DNA of 64,000 nt from NCBI RefSeq assembly GCF_026008495.1, contig NZ_BQUN01000134.1, positions 10,189 to 74,188 on the forward strand, in the 5' to 3' direction. This DNA comes from Streptomyces sp. A012304 (GTDB taxonomy: Bacteria > Actinomycetota > Actinomycetes > Streptomycetales > Streptomycetaceae). The position numbers and the translations under genes were made by a program. A model generated the notes under the pieces. It had not been told where the DNA came from and searched no databases. It saw nothing but the letters and a program-made list of their open reading frames with translations. Positions within the stretch are counted from its first letter, which is position 1, and every line of letters begins with the position of its first letter. Positions 32,034-41,023 of the stretch are shown here, one piece after another.

Positions 32034-34268
32034 GTGGCCACTTTCCTCTACAAACTCGGCCGGTTCGCCTTCCGGCGGCGACACTTCGTCGCCCTGATAT
32101 GGGTGGCGCTGCTCACTCTCGCGGGTGTCGGCGCGGCCTCCGCGCCCGCCCCGGGAACCACCTCCTTCTCGATCCCCGGCACCGAGGCGCAGAAGGCCTT
32201 CGACCTGCTGGAACAGCGGTTCCCCGGCGCCAGCGCCGACGGCGGGACCGGACGCGTCGTCTTCAAGGCCCCCGCCGGCGAGAAGATGACGGACGCCGAC
32301 AACAAGGCGACCGTCGCCAAGACCGTCAAGGAACTGAGCGACGGCTCCGAGGTCGTCTCCGTCACCGACCCGTTCACGACCAACGCCGTGAGCAAGGACG
32401 GCACGGTCGCCTACGTCTCGGTGAAGTACGACGCCCCCGGCATGGAGCTGAAGGACTCGACCCGCGACGCCCTTGAGGCGGCCGGGGACGAGGCGCGGGC
32501 CACCGGGCTGACCGTCGACATCGGAGGTGACGCCCTCCAGGCCGCGTCCGAGCCGGGGGCGGTCGGCGAGATCGTCGGCCTCGCCATCGCCGCCGTCGTC
32601 CTCGTCGTCACCCTCGGTTCGCTGGTCGCGGCCGGACTGCCGCTGCTGACGGCGATCATCGGCGTCGGTATCGGCGTCTCCACCATCACCGCCCTCGCCA
32701 GCACGCTCGACCTCGGCGACACCACCTCCACGCTCGCGCTGATGATCGGTCTCGCGGTCGGCATCGACTACGCGCTGTTCATCGTCTCCCGCTACCGGGG
32801 CGAGCTGGCCGAGGGCCGGGACCGCGAGGAGGCGGCGGGCCGGGCCACCGGTACGGCCGGCTCGGCCGTGGTCTTCGCGGGTCTCACCGTCGTGATCGCA
32901 CTGGCGGGCCTCGCGGTCGTCAACGTCCCGATGCTGACCAAGATGGGCCTCGCGGCGGCCGGCACGGTCGTGGTCGCCGTCCTCATCGCGCTGACCATGA
33001 TCCCGGCGCTGCTCGGGTACGCGGGCAAGCGGGTCCGGCCGGCGGGCGAGAAGCGCAAGGCGCGCGGCGGCGACAAGGCTGTGACGTCCGAGCAGCCCGA
33101 GACGTCCACGACACCGGCCAAGCCCGGCCTGGGCACCCGCTGGGCGAGCTTCGTCATCCGCCGTCCGGCCGCGGTGCTGCTGCTCGGCGTGGTCGGTCTG
33201 GGCGCGATCGCCGTCCCGGCCACCCAACTGGAGCTGGGCCTGCCGGACGACGGCTCGCAGCCGACGTCCACCACCCAGCGCCGGGCGTACGACCTGCTGT
33301 CGGAGGGCTTCGGACCCGGCTTCAACGGCCCCCTGATGATCGTGGTCGACGCCAAGAACAGCGACGACCCCAAGGCGGCGGCCACCACGGTGACCGATCA
33401 GATCAAGGGTCTCCAGGACGTCGTGACGGTCACCCCGGCCGCCTTCAACAAGGCCGGCGACACCGCGACGATCACCGTCATCCCCGACTCCAAGCCGTCC
33501 TCGACCCAGACCGAGGACCTGGTGCACGCCATCCGCGGCGAGGGCGCCGACGTCAAGGCCGACACGGGCGCCGAGGTACTGGTCACCGGCACCACCGCGA
33601 TGAACATCGACTTCTCGCAGAAGCTCAACGACGCGCTGGTCCCCTACCTCGCCCTGGTCGTCGGCCTGGCCTTCCTGCTGCTGATCGTGGTCTTCCGCTC
33701 CATCCTGGTCCCGCTGAAGGCGGCCCTCGGCTTCCTGCTCAGCGTGCTCGCCGCGCTCGGTGCCGTGGTCGCGGTCTTCCAGTGGGGCTGGCTCTCCGGC
33801 CTGCTCGGCGTCGAGGAGACCGGCCCGATCATGTCGATGATGCCGATCTTCATGGTGGGCGTCGTGTTCGGTCTCGCGATGGACTACGAGGTGTTCCTCG
33901 TGACCCGCATGCGGGAGGCGTACGTCCACGGCGAGTCGCCGAGCCAGGCCGTGGTGACCGGCTTCCGGCACAGCGCCCGGGTCGTGGCCGCGGCCGCGGT
34001 CATCATGATGGCCGTCTTCGGCGGCTTCATCAGCTCCAGCGAGTCGATGATCAAGATGATCGGCTTCGGCCTCGCGATCGCCGTCTTCTTCGACGCGTTC
34101 GTCGTCCGCATGGCCATCGTCCCGGCCGTCCTCGCCCTGCTGGGCCAGAAGGCCTGGTGGCTCCCCAAGTGGCTGGACCGCGCCCTGCCCAACGTCGACG
34201 TGGAGGGCGAAGGCCTGCGCACCCAGGACGCCACGGCCGAGGAGAGCAAGGAGCTGGTACGGGCCTGA
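32034..34268 (+). CDS. MMPL/RND family transporter
   Basis: 744 aa with two hydrophobic MMPL halves. The first half has the loop AVGIDYALFIVSRYRGELAEG, the second GLAMDYEVFLVTRMREAYVHG, where the Asp-Tyr pair carries protons. This family exports lipids, siderophores or antibiotics. A GTG at 32034 follows GGGAG. The C-terminal tail is short and acidic. Location just after a TetR gene suggests drug- or lipid-induced export. Confidence 0.93.
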   Translation: MATFLYKLGRFAFRRRHFVALIWVALLTLAGVGAASAPAPGTTSFSIPGTEAQKAFDLLEQRFPGASADGGTGRVVFKAPAGEKMTDADNKATVAKTVKELSDGSEVVSVTDPFTTNAVSKDGTVAYVSVKYDAPGMELKDSTRDALEAAGDEARATGLTVDIGGDALQAASEPGAVGEIVGLAIAAVVLVVTLGSLVAAGLPLLTAIIGVGIGVSTITALASTLDLGDTTSTLALMIGLAVGIDYALFIVSRYRGELAEGRDREEAAGRATGTAGSAVVFAGLTVVIALAGLAVVNVPMLTKMGLAAAGTVVVAVLIALTMIPALLGYAGKRVRPAGEKRKARGGDKAVTSEQPETSTTPAKPGLGTRWASFVIRRPAAVLLLGVVGLGAIAVPATQLELGLPDDGSQPTSTTQRRAYDLLSEGFGPGFNGPLMIVVDAKNSDDPKAAATTVTDQIKGLQDVVTVTPAAFNKAGDTATITVIPDSKPSSTQTEDLVHAIRGEGADVKADTGAEVLVTGTTAMNIDFSQKLNDALVPYLALVVGLAFLLLIVVFRSILVPLKAALGFLLSVLAALGAVVAVFQWGWLSGLLGVEETGPIMSMMPIFMVGVVFGLAMDYEVFLVTRMREAYVHGESPSQAVVTGFRHSARVVAAAAVIMMAVFGGFISSSESMIKMIGFGLAIAVFFDAFVVRMAIVPAVLALLGQKAWWLPKWLDRALPNVDVEGEGLRTQDATAEESKELVRA

Positions 34269-34288
34269 CGTACCGCATCTGAAGAACC

Positions 34289-34334
34289 GCCGGTGAGGGC
34301 TCCGTGGGGACGGGGCGCCCTCACCGGCTTTCTT
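34289..34334 (+). terminator. Intrinsic terminator after the MMPL gene
   Basis: GCCGGTGAGGGC pairs perfectly with GCCCTCACCGGC, 12 bp, around a 16-base loop, and TTTCTT follows. It is 21 bases after the transporter stop. Confidence 0.75.
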
Positions 34335-34560
34335 CTGTGACGCACTTTCGGGTGAGGACCCGGGCGGCTGCCGCCCCGCGCGGGCCCAGCGAGCGCCATT
34401 CCGGTGTATTCACCACATCAATGGACATTGCAGGTGAGTGTCACCGGTATGTGGAGGATTTGTAACACGGGGCGCGGATCGTGCGAACGGCCCGTGTCGG
34501 GTGATCAGGTATGCGTGCCGCGGCCGACCGGCCGTGGCTCGCACCACGCAAGGAGACCTT

Positions 34561-35130
34561 GTGTCTGTTTCGCCTGTTTCCGCCCGTCGTCTGGCCGCCG
34601 CGTCACTCGCGGCCGCGGCCGTGATCGGGGCCGTGGCGCTCCCGGCGTCCGCCGCCGGCCACCCGCACCACGAGCGGCCGAAGGTGGAGATCAGCGCCGT
34701 GCAGTACGACGCGCCGGGCCGTGACACCCGCTCCAACCACTCCCTCAACAAGGAGTGGGTCGAGCTGACCAACACCACCCGCCGCGCGATCAACCTGGAC
34801 GGGTGGACGCTGTCGGACGAGGAGGGTGACACCTACACCTTCCACCACTACCGCCTGGCCGCCCGCGCCACCGTCCGCGTCCACACCGGCGAGGGCCGCG
34901 ACACCCGCGCCGACCTGTACCAGGACCGCCGCCGCCACGTCTGGGACAACCACGCGGACACGGCCACGCTGCGCAACGACCACGACCGCCTCGTCCACGA
35001 GTACTCGTGGCGTGACGGCCGTCGTCACGACGGCGGGGACCGTCACCACTACGACGGCAAGGACCGCTACGACCACGACGGCAAGGACCGTCACCACGGT
35101 GACCGTCACCACGGTGGCAACCGCCACTGA
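34561..35130 (+). CDS. Secreted lamin-tail-domain protein with His-rich tail
   Basis: 189 aa. A signal peptide of about 32 residues ends at an ALPASAAG cleavage site. A lamin-tail domain follows (VEISAVQYDAP then WVELTNTTRRAINLDGWTLSDEEGD), a module seen in extracellular proteins that bind DNA or walls. The last 45 residues are rich in His, Asp and Arg (HHGDRHHGG), which suggests metal binding. AAGGAG at 34550-34555 fixes GTG 34561 as start. The 3' end is followed by the convergent ATP-binding gene four bases on. Confidence 0.88.
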   Translation: MSVSPVSARRLAAASLAAAAVIGAVALPASAAGHPHHERPKVEISAVQYDAPGRDTRSNHSLNKEWVELTNTTRRAINLDGWTLSDEEGDTYTFHHYRLAARATVRVHTGEGRDTRADLYQDRRRHVWDNHADTATLRNDHDRLVHEYSWRDGRRHDGGDRHHYDGKDRYDHDGKDRHHGDRHHGGNRH

Positions 35131-35133
35131 CGC

Positions 35134-35619
35134 TCAGCCCTGAACGCGGCGCGTCCGACCACCCCCTCCCGGGTCGGGCGCGCCGCTCTTCCATGTCCGC
35201 AGCCCTACCTCGGCCCACACGGTCTTGCGCGGAAACGGCTCCGTGACCACGCCCCACCGGTCCGCCAGCGCGTCCACGAGCAGCAGCCCGCGCCCGGAAT
35301 CCGCACTTCCCCCGGGCCTCCTGACGCGCGGGAGCCTGTCCCCCCGGGTGTCGGTGACCTCGATACGGAGGGTGCCCGCGATGACGTACAGGGACAGCCG
35401 GAAGTCCCGCCCGACGACCCGCCCGTGCGTCGCCGCGTTGGTCGCCAACTCCATGACGATCTGCTCCGCGGGGTCGGACGGGAGCCCCCAGGACCGGAGT
35501 TGCTCGGTGGCGAGAAGCCGGGCGAGATGCGCGCCGCGGGGGGTGGGGGAGAGCAGCACGGTGAAGTCGTGGAAGCGGGGGTGGAGATGGTTTTCAGGGG
35601 CACGGATCTCTTGATTCAT
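35134..35619 (-). CDS. ATP-binding (RsbW-like) anti-sigma factor-type protein
   Basis: 161 aa. HATPase motifs are EQIVMELATNAATHG (N box), VTDTRGDR (G1) and DSGRGLLLVDAL (G2), in the order of small serine kinases such as RsbW. These proteins control anti-anti-sigma factors, or act in the regulatory clusters beside DUF397 genes, where their targets are poorly known. It is divergent from a DUF5753 regulator. Start ATG 35617-35619. Confidence 0.9.
   Translation of the reverse strand: MNQEIRAPENHLHPRFHDFTVLLSPTPRGAHLARLLATEQLRSWGLPSDPAEQIVMELATNAATHGRVVGRDFRLSLYVIAGTLRIEVTDTRGDRLPRVRRPGGSADSGRGLLLVDALADRWGVVTEPFPRKTVWAEVGLRTWKSGAPDPGGGGRTRRVQG
35148..35184 (+). terminator. Possible terminator for the lamin-tail gene, inside the 3' end of the next gene
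   Basis: GGCGCGTCCGACC pairs with GGTCGGGCGCGCC (one T-G wobble) around an 11-base loop. It follows the lamin-tail stop by 17 bases but overlaps the last codons of the reverse-strand ATP-binding gene. Confidence 0.45.
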
Positions 35620-35757
35620 GTCACTGAGCGTGGCCGATGTTGCTTACTGGAGTGAGTGACGATGCCTGTGCGTACGGTGACTGTCCTGGCTTTGTCCTGC
35701 GCTGTCTCGGCTGTCTCGGGCGTTGTAGGGGTACGTAAGCGCGACGGAGGTGGAGCC

Positions 35758-36603
35758 ATGAACGACGGTGTGGACCAGGCCGGTTGGGACATCGAGCCGG
35801 GGGACGAGATGGAACCGGTGGTTCAGGCGGTCGGGAAGCTGCTCAAGGTGTGCCGGGAGGCGGCCGGCATGCGGGCGTCGGAGCTGGGCGAGGTCATGGG
35901 CTACGGCGAGGACATGATCCGCAAGATCGAGCGAGGAGCGCGGATCCCTCGGCCGGAGTTCCTGGACCGGGCGGATCAGCTGCTGAAGGCGCAGGGGCAT
36001 CTCAGGGCGTTCATGGAGGAGATGCGGAGGGCGCGGTACCCCAAGAAGGCGAGGGAGCTGGCTGAGTTGGAGGAGCGGGCGGTGGAGTTGCTGCTGTACA
36101 GCACGCATCACATCCATGACCTGTTGCAGACGCCCGAGTACGCAATGGCGATGTTCGAGAACCGGCTGCCCGCGCTCTCGCAAGACGTGGTGGAACACGC
36201 GATCGCTGCACGCATGGACCGGAAGTCCATCTTCGACCGGGATCCCGCTCCCGCGCTGAGTTTCGTCCAGGAACAAGTGACGCTGGAACGCCCCCTCGGA
36301 GGCAAGATGGTGTTGCGCCGACAACTCGAACACCTGCTGAAAGTAGGCGAGTTGCGGAACGTGGCGCTCCAGGTGATGCCAACCGATCGCGAGGAGCACG
36401 CCGGAATGCACGGGCTGATCGAAGTGCTGAAGTTCTCCGACGGCACTGGGATCGGGCGTTCCGACGGCGCGTTCAACGGTCGCCCGGTCTCAAGCCTTCG
36501 GGACCTACGGGTCCTTGAGCAGCGCTATGGGATGATCCGGGCGCAGGCTCTCTCTCCGAGAGAGTCGCTGGCCTTCATTGAGCAAGCGCTGGGGAGACTA
36601 TGA
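35758..36603 (+). CDS. Helix-turn-helix regulator with DUF5753 domain
   Basis: 281 aa. An XRE-type helix-turn-helix lies near residues 29-60 (CREAAGMRASELGEVMGYGEDMIRKIERG in family position), then a DUF5753 domain whose hallmark is YSTHHIHDLLQTPEYAMAM and a QALSPRESLAFIEQAL end. These regulators partner DUF397 proteins; targets are mostly unknown. ATG 35758 follows GGAGGTGGAG, so the ATG at 35656 is not used. The stop overlaps the first DUF397 gene (ATGA). Confidence 0.92.
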   Translation: MNDGVDQAGWDIEPGDEMEPVVQAVGKLLKVCREAAGMRASELGEVMGYGEDMIRKIERGARIPRPEFLDRADQLLKAQGHLRAFMEEMRRARYPKKARELAELEERAVELLLYSTHHIHDLLQTPEYAMAMFENRLPALSQDVVEHAIAARMDRKSIFDRDPAPALSFVQEQVTLERPLGGKMVLRRQLEHLLKVGELRNVALQVMPTDREEHAGMHGLIEVLKFSDGTGIGRSDGAFNGRPVSSLRDLRVLEQRYGMIRAQALSPRESLAFIEQALGRL

Positions 36604-36794
36604 GCGCCACGGAACTTCATTGGTTCAAGAGCAGCTACAGCAGCGGTCCTGAACCCGGCGACTGCGTGGAAGTCGCCACCACCCCCGCCACCATCCACGT
36701 CCGCGACTCCAAGAACCCCGCCCACGGCACACTGACCGTCGCCCCCACCACCTGGTCCGCCTTCCTCATAGGGATGGCACCCCAGGCGGATTGA
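36600..36794 (+). CDS. DUF397 domain protein, copy 1
   Basis: 64 aa. The typical DUF397 sequence is ELHWFKSSYSSGPEPGDCVEVA and the end is PTTWSAFLIGM. DUF397 proteins accompany DUF5753 regulators and RsbW-like ATPases in streptomycetes; the molecular activity is unknown. The start overlaps the regulator stop by four bases. A close copy lies at 37215. Confidence 0.93.
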   Translation: MSATELHWFKSSYSSGPEPGDCVEVATTPATIHVRDSKNPAHGTLTVAPTTWSAFLIGMAPQAD

Positions 36795-36870
36795 GTACCC
36801 GCCCCCATGCCGGGGCGGGTTCCTCCCGCGAGGATCGGAGTGATCCCACGCGGAAGGAACGGAACGGACG

Positions 36871-37173
36871 ATGAAAGCGACGACGCTGCTCGCGGGCGCG
36901 CTGTGGACGGTCACGATGACGTCGCTCGCCTGGCTGACGTTCCTCATCGGGATGGTGGCCGTGTGGCTCGCGGCGGAGGGTGAGCCGGTCGGGGGGTTCC
37001 TCCTCCGGTACGGCTTGATCTACGCGGCTTTCGCGGCCGTACTCTCCGCCCTGGCCTCCGCCCCGGGCATCCGCCGCCTCGACGTGTCCGCGCGCCTGCT
37101 CCTGCTGGGCGTCCTGGCCGCCCCCGCCCCGACGGCACTGGCCCTGTGGACGTGGGTGAACAGCGGCGCATAA
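36871..37173 (+). CDS. Small predicted membrane protein between two DUF397 genes
   Basis: 100 aa with about three hydrophobic helices: an N-terminal one (LAWLTFLIGMVAVWLA), a middle one (YGLIYAAFAAVLSALA) and a C-terminal one (LLLLGVLAAPAPTALALW). I do not recognise a family. The frame has normal codon bias and a ribosome-site-like GGAACGG upstream. Its placement between duplicated DUF397 genes suggests it was kept or inserted when the cluster duplicated. Confidence 0.65.
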   Translation: MKATTLLAGALWTVTMTSLAWLTFLIGMVAVWLAAEGEPVGGFLLRYGLIYAAFAAVLSALASAPGIRRLDVSARLLLLGVLAAPAPTALALWTWVNSGA

Positions 37174-37214
37174 CACTCTCGCGTGCCCGTCCACGGCCCC
37201 GCTACGGTGCGCTC

Positions 37215-37406
37215 ATGAGGGCCACGGAACTGCACTGGTTCAAGAGCAGCTACAGCGACAGTGGCGAGCCTGGCGAATGCATCGAGGTCGCCACCACCCC
37301 CACCACGATCCACGTCCGCGACTCCAAGAAGCCGGCGCACGCCTCCCTCGCGGTCGCTCCCACCACCTGGTCCGCGTTCCTCCGAGGGGTCGGCGCAGGC
37401 GCGTAA
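37215..37406 (+). CDS. DUF397 domain protein, copy 2
   Basis: 63 aa. Residues TELHWFKSSYSDSGEPGECIEV mirror copy 1, as does TPTTIHVRDSKKPAH and PTTWSAFLRG. At DNA level the first 30 coding bases after the start are nearly identical to copy 1. The copies are therefore likely paralogues from a local duplication. The ATG is at 37215-37217; the predicted product is a small soluble protein. Confidence 0.9.
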   Translation: MRATELHWFKSSYSDSGEPGECIEVATTPTTIHVRDSKKPAHASLAVAPTTWSAFLRGVGAGA

Positions 37407-37447
37407 CCCGGTCGCGTGCGTCGTACAACCACCGCTAGCGTGCGGCC

Positions 37448-37939
37448 ATGACGACGACTGGAGCGCATCCCCGTTTCGCAGAAGCCCTCAACGAGCTGGG
37501 GCTCGGCGAGGTCAATCAGCACATCCGCCGCTTCCCGGACGCCACCCGGACCGCGGCGGAGGCCGCGGAGGCGATCGGGTGTGAGCTGAGTCAGATCTGC
37601 AAGTCGCTGATCTTCGCGGCGGACGGCGTGCCGGTGCTGGTGTTGATGGACGGGGCGTCCCGGGTCGACGTGGAGCTGGTGCGGAGGGAACTCGGCGTCG
37701 AGAAGGTGACGCGGGCCGACGCCGGCGTCGTACGGGAGACGACCGGGTACGCGATCGGGGGTGTGCCGCCGTTCGGGCACCGCACCCGGACCCGCGTCCT
37801 CGCGGACCGGGGCCTGCTCGCGCACGACGTGGTGTGGGCCGCCGCGGGCACTCCGCACACCGTCTTCCCCATGGCGCCCAAGGAGTTGGTGGAACACGCC
37901 GGCGCGTCGCTCGTGGACGCGCGTGAGCGCACCGCGTGA
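37448..37939 (+). CDS. YbaK/EbsC family aminoacyl-tRNA deacylase
   Basis: 163 aa. YbaK proteins hydrolyse mischarged tRNA such as Cys-tRNA(Pro), acting as an editing factor in the cytosol. Visible conserved strands are QICKSLIFAADGVPVLVLMDG, TGYAIGGVPPFGH and the end TPHTVFPMAPKELVEH. The specific tRNA cannot be read from sequence. The stop overlaps the next GTG start (GTGA). Confidence 0.92.
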   Translation: MTTTGAHPRFAEALNELGLGEVNQHIRRFPDATRTAAEAAEAIGCELSQICKSLIFAADGVPVLVLMDGASRVDVELVRRELGVEKVTRADAGVVRETTGYAIGGVPPFGHRTRTRVLADRGLLAHDVVWAAAGTPHTVFPMAPKELVEHAGASLVDARERTA

Positions 37940-38781
37940 CGCCGCTGGTCACGGTCGCCGTCCTGATCGCCGCAGTCACGCACGCCGCGTGGAACGCGAT
38001 CGCGCACCGCATCACCGACAAGCTGACGGGCTTCGCGCTGATCTCGGGCGGCGGGCTGCTGATAGGCCTGGCCATGGCCCCGTTCGCGGCGTTCCCGGCG
38101 GCGGGGGCCTGGCCGTACCTGCTGGCCTCCGCCGTGATCCACATCGCGTACTACGCGCTGCTGATGCGGTCGTTCCGGCTGGGTGACTTCGGGCAGGCGT
38201 ACCCGATCGCGCGCGGGTCGGCGCCGCTGGTCGTCACGGTCCTGGCCGCCGTCTTCGCGCACGAGGTGCCCGACGGCTGGGCGGCGGCCGGCGTCGCGGT
38301 GTCCTGCGCCGGGCTGACCGGCGTGGCGCTGTGGGGACTGCGCGGGCACCGGCCCGACTGGGCGGCGATCGGGGCGGCCCTCGCGACCGGCCTGACGATC
38401 GCCGCGTACACCGTCGTCGACGGCCTCGGGGTGCGCGCCTCCGGCTCGTCCCTCGGCTACATCGCCTGGCTGATGGCCGTGCAGGGGACCGCCCTGCCCG
38501 CGTACATGCTGTTCCGCCGGCGGGGCGAGACCCTCGCCGTCGTCCGCCCGTTCGCCGCGCTCGGCCTGCTCGGCGCCGCCCTGTCCGTCGCGGCCTACGC
38601 CCTGGTCCTGTGGGCCCAGACCCGCGCGGACCTCGCCCCGATCGCCGCCCTGCGCGAGTCGTCGATCATCGTCGGCGCGGCCATCGGCGCCCTGTTCTTC
38701 AAGGAACACTTCGGCGCCCCCCGCGTCGCCGCCGCGGCCCTGGTCGTCGTCGGCATCGGCCTGATGCTGCACTCCGGTTGA
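37936..38781 (+). CDS. EamA/DMT-family transporter
   Basis: 281 aa with about ten hydrophobic segments in two EamA halves. Family motifs include FRLGDFGQAYPIARGSAPLVV and PIAALRESSIIVGAAIGALFFKE. It would export metabolites across the cell membrane. GTG 37936 overlaps the YbaK stop. Substrate unknown. Confidence 0.92.
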   Translation: MTPLVTVAVLIAAVTHAAWNAIAHRITDKLTGFALISGGGLLIGLAMAPFAAFPAAGAWPYLLASAVIHIAYYALLMRSFRLGDFGQAYPIARGSAPLVVTVLAAVFAHEVPDGWAAAGVAVSCAGLTGVALWGLRGHRPDWAAIGAALATGLTIAAYTVVDGLGVRASGSSLGYIAWLMAVQGTALPAYMLFRRRGETLAVVRPFAALGLLGAALSVAAYALVLWAQTRADLAPIAALRESSIIVGAAIGALFFKEHFGAPRVAAAALVVVGIGLMLHSG

Positions 38782-38898
38782 TCTCCCTTGGCGGCAGGGG
38801 GAGTTGACAGCATGCGTAGGGTGGAGGGGAAGCGCATCGACGTCCGCCCATGGCTGTGAGCCGGGCGGCCCGAGCGGGGGAAGAAGGGTGCGTGCCCG

Positions 38899-39093
38899 AT
38901 GACGGTCGGGCTTCTCTCCACGATCGCCGCCGTGTTCTACGGGGGCACGGTCTCCGTCCTCGCCCTCACCGCGACGTTCGCCCCGCGCCGCTCGCTGCGG
39001 CGTGAGGCGCGCAGGACGCTCGCCGTCCTGGTGCCGGGGAGGGCGGCGGAGCCGCAGCAGCCGGACCGCGCGGCGGTGGGACCGAACGGCTGA
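38899..39093 (+). CDS. Small membrane protein of unknown function
   Basis: 64 aa. One N-terminal helix (GLLSTIAAVFYGGTVSVLALTATFA) is followed by a basic tail (RRSLRREARRTL). I recognise no family. The reading frame has normal G/C codon bias and GGGGGAAG upstream of ATG 38899. It lies between the EamA gene and the convergent GNAT gene. Confidence 0.6.
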   Translation: MTVGLLSTIAAVFYGGTVSVLALTATFAPRRSLRREARRTLAVLVPGRAAEPQQPDRAAVGPNG

Positions 39094-39134
39094 GCGCCGG
39101 GCCGGCCCCGGGCGGATGCCGTGAAGTGACCTGG

Positions 39135-39623
39135 CTACGCCAGTTCCTTCCGCATCACCGTGCACATCGTCTCGTAGCGGCGCAGCGATCCGTCGGGGGC
39201 CTGCTCGTCCCAGGAGTCAGGCCGGCGGTCGTACGCGACGTATCCCAGGCGTTCGTACAGCGCGCGGGCCCGGGGGTTGCTCTCCTCCACGGCCAGCTCG
39301 GCGTGGCGGAGGCCGCGGTTCCTGATCCGCAGCTCCGCGGCCTCGACGAGGAACGTGCCGATGCCGCAGGACCGCAACGCCGGGTGGACGGCCAGCTGCC
39401 ACAAGGTGCCGGCGCCCTCCTTGACCCGGTAGTCGACGCCGCCCTTCGCCACCGGGATGCCGGTCGCGGTGCAGACCGCGAGGTAGTCGACCTCACCGCT
39501 CGGGACCCGCTCCAACTGCTCGGCCACGTTGGCCAAATGGAGGGCGGACCCCGCCCATCCGCACGACGCCAGGTCCGCGTGGACCAGGTCACGGGCCGAC
39601 AGCCTCAGGACGACGTCGGTCAT
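39135..39623 (-). CDS. GNAT family N-acetyltransferase
   Basis: 162 aa. The acetyl-CoA loop is LRSCGIGTFLVEAAELRIRN, with LWQLAVHPAL before it and NPRARALYERLGY after it. It acetylates an unknown amine. The ATG at 39621-39623 begins MTDVVLRLSARDL. Two bases separate it from the VOC gene stop upstream (39625), so both are likely co-transcribed. Confidence 0.92.
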   Translation of the reverse strand: MTDVVLRLSARDLVHADLASCGWAGSALHLANVAEQLERVPSGEVDYLAVCTATGIPVAKGGVDYRVKEGAGTLWQLAVHPALRSCGIGTFLVEAAELRIRNRGLRHAELAVEESNPRARALYERLGYVAYDRRPDSWDEQAPDGSLRRYETMCTVMRKELA

Positions 39624-39624
39624 C

Positions 39625-40023
39625 TCAGGGCCGGCCGTACGGTCGCGTCATGATCTCCATGTTGTGGCCGTCCGGGTCGTCGAAGTACGCGCCCCGGCCG
39701 CCGAACAGGTCGTTGACCCGGCCCGGTTCGGTGTGCGACGGGTCGGCGTAGTACGTCACGCCGAGCTTCTCCAGGCGGCCGATCATCGTGTCGAACTGGT
39801 CGTCCGCCACCAGGAAGGCGTAGTGCGCGGACTGGATCGGCTCGTCACGCTTCTCGTAGTAGTCGAGGGTGACGCCGTTGCCGAGGTCGAGCGGCAGGAA
39901 CGGACCGAAGCGCGCGCCGACCGACAGGCCGAGGACGGCGGCGAGGAATTCGGCCGAGAGCTGGGGGTCATGCGCGTAGACGACGGTGTGGTTCAGCTGG
40001 GGGAGGGTGGTGGGGGCGGACAT
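39625..40023 (-). CDS. VOC/glyoxalase-superfamily protein
   Basis: 132 aa. The sequence has the two-module beta-alpha-beta fold: LNHTVVYAHDPQLSAEFLA, then HYAFLVADDQFDTMI and the C-terminal GRGAYFDDPDGHNMEIMTRPYG with likely His/Glu metal ligands. Members are glyoxalases, dioxygenases or resistance proteins, so the function is open. The ATG at 40021-40023 is the first Met before the conserved strand. Confidence 0.9.
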   Translation of the reverse strand: MSAPTTLPQLNHTVVYAHDPQLSAEFLAAVLGLSVGARFGPFLPLDLGNGVTLDYYEKRDEPIQSAHYAFLVADDQFDTMIGRLEKLGVTYYADPSHTEPGRVNDLFGGRGAYFDDPDGHNMEIMTRPYGRP

Positions 40024-40172
40024 GGCCGCGACGCTAATGCGGCTCGCGCGCCGCCCGCAATCGATAAATACCGGCCGTGGCAAGTTTCCGCCCAGGCCTA
40101 CGACCAGAGCCCCAGGCCCTCCCGTTCCCGAGCCCGAGGCCCCGCCGACGGTCACCCGGTTACGGTGAACTC

Positions 40173-41018
40173 ATGTCCCAGACCGAGCAGTTGACCCCCG
40201 ACGACCTGGACGCCTACTTCCGACGCATCGGCTGGACGGGGGAGCGCCGCGCCGACGCGGCCACCCTGCGCGGGGTGCACCTGGCGCACATCCGCGCCAT
40301 CCCCTTCGAGAACCTCGACCCCGTCCGCGGCGAGGTCCCCTCCCTCGCGCCCGCCGACCTGATCGGCAAGCTGGTCCGCAGCCGCCGCGGCGGCTACTGC
40401 TACGAGCACAACACGCTCCTCGCGGGCGTCCTGGAGGCGCTCGGCTTCCGGGTGACGCGGCTCGCGGCCCGGGTCGTCGTCGGCGCGGAACGCGTCGAGG
40501 ACCGGCCCCGCACCCACATGGCACTGATCGTCGAGGTCCCGGGCGACCCGCGGCGCCACCTCGTGGACGTCGGCTTCGGCGCCGCCGGCGCGCTCCTCGA
40601 ACCGATCCCGCTCACCCCGGACACCGCCTTCGACGGCGCGGGCCGCCGCCACCGCCTGGTGCACGCCCCCCACCACGGCCCGCTGAAGCTGTGGGTGCTG
40701 GAGCAGCACACCGCCGGCTCCTGGCAGCCGCAGTACGCCTTCACCCTGGAGCCCTTCGAACGCCCCGACTTCGAGGTCATCAACTGGCACATCGCCACCA
40801 ACCCCCGCTCGCCCTTCAGCGCGCTCCCCTACGCCCAGCGCGTCACCCCCGACCGCCACATCCTCCTGCACGGCACCCGCCTCACCGAGACCCGCGCCGA
40901 CGGCACGACGACGGAACGGGACCTCACCGACGAGGACGACGCCCGCCGCGTTCTGGAGGAACAGTTCGACATCGCCGTACCGGAGGGGACACCCTGGAAG
41001 CAGATGTTCCGGAGGTGA
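40173..41018 (+). CDS. Arylamine N-acetyltransferase
   Basis: 281 aa. The catalytic triad is visible: Cys76 in RRGGYCYEHN, His115 in RTHMALIV, and Asp132 in LVDVGFG. NATs transfer acetyl groups from acetyl-CoA to arylamines and hydrazines; in streptomycetes related enzymes also act in antibiotic synthesis. ATG 40173 precedes MSQTEQL. The stop is next to the DUF1876 start. Confidence 0.95.
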   Translation: MSQTEQLTPDDLDAYFRRIGWTGERRADAATLRGVHLAHIRAIPFENLDPVRGEVPSLAPADLIGKLVRSRRGGYCYEHNTLLAGVLEALGFRVTRLAARVVVGAERVEDRPRTHMALIVEVPGDPRRHLVDVGFGAAGALLEPIPLTPDTAFDGAGRRHRLVHAPHHGPLKLWVLEQHTAGSWQPQYAFTLEPFERPDFEVINWHIATNPRSPFSALPYAQRVTPDRHILLHGTRLTETRADGTTTERDLTDEDDARRVLEEQFDIAVPEGTPWKQMFRR

Positions 41019-41023
41019 TGGTC

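Noticed and set aside
35656..35757. N-terminal extension of the DUF5753 regulator
   Set aside because: The upstream ATG gives a hydrophobic, non-family 34-residue leader; ATG 35758 has GGAGGTGGAG.
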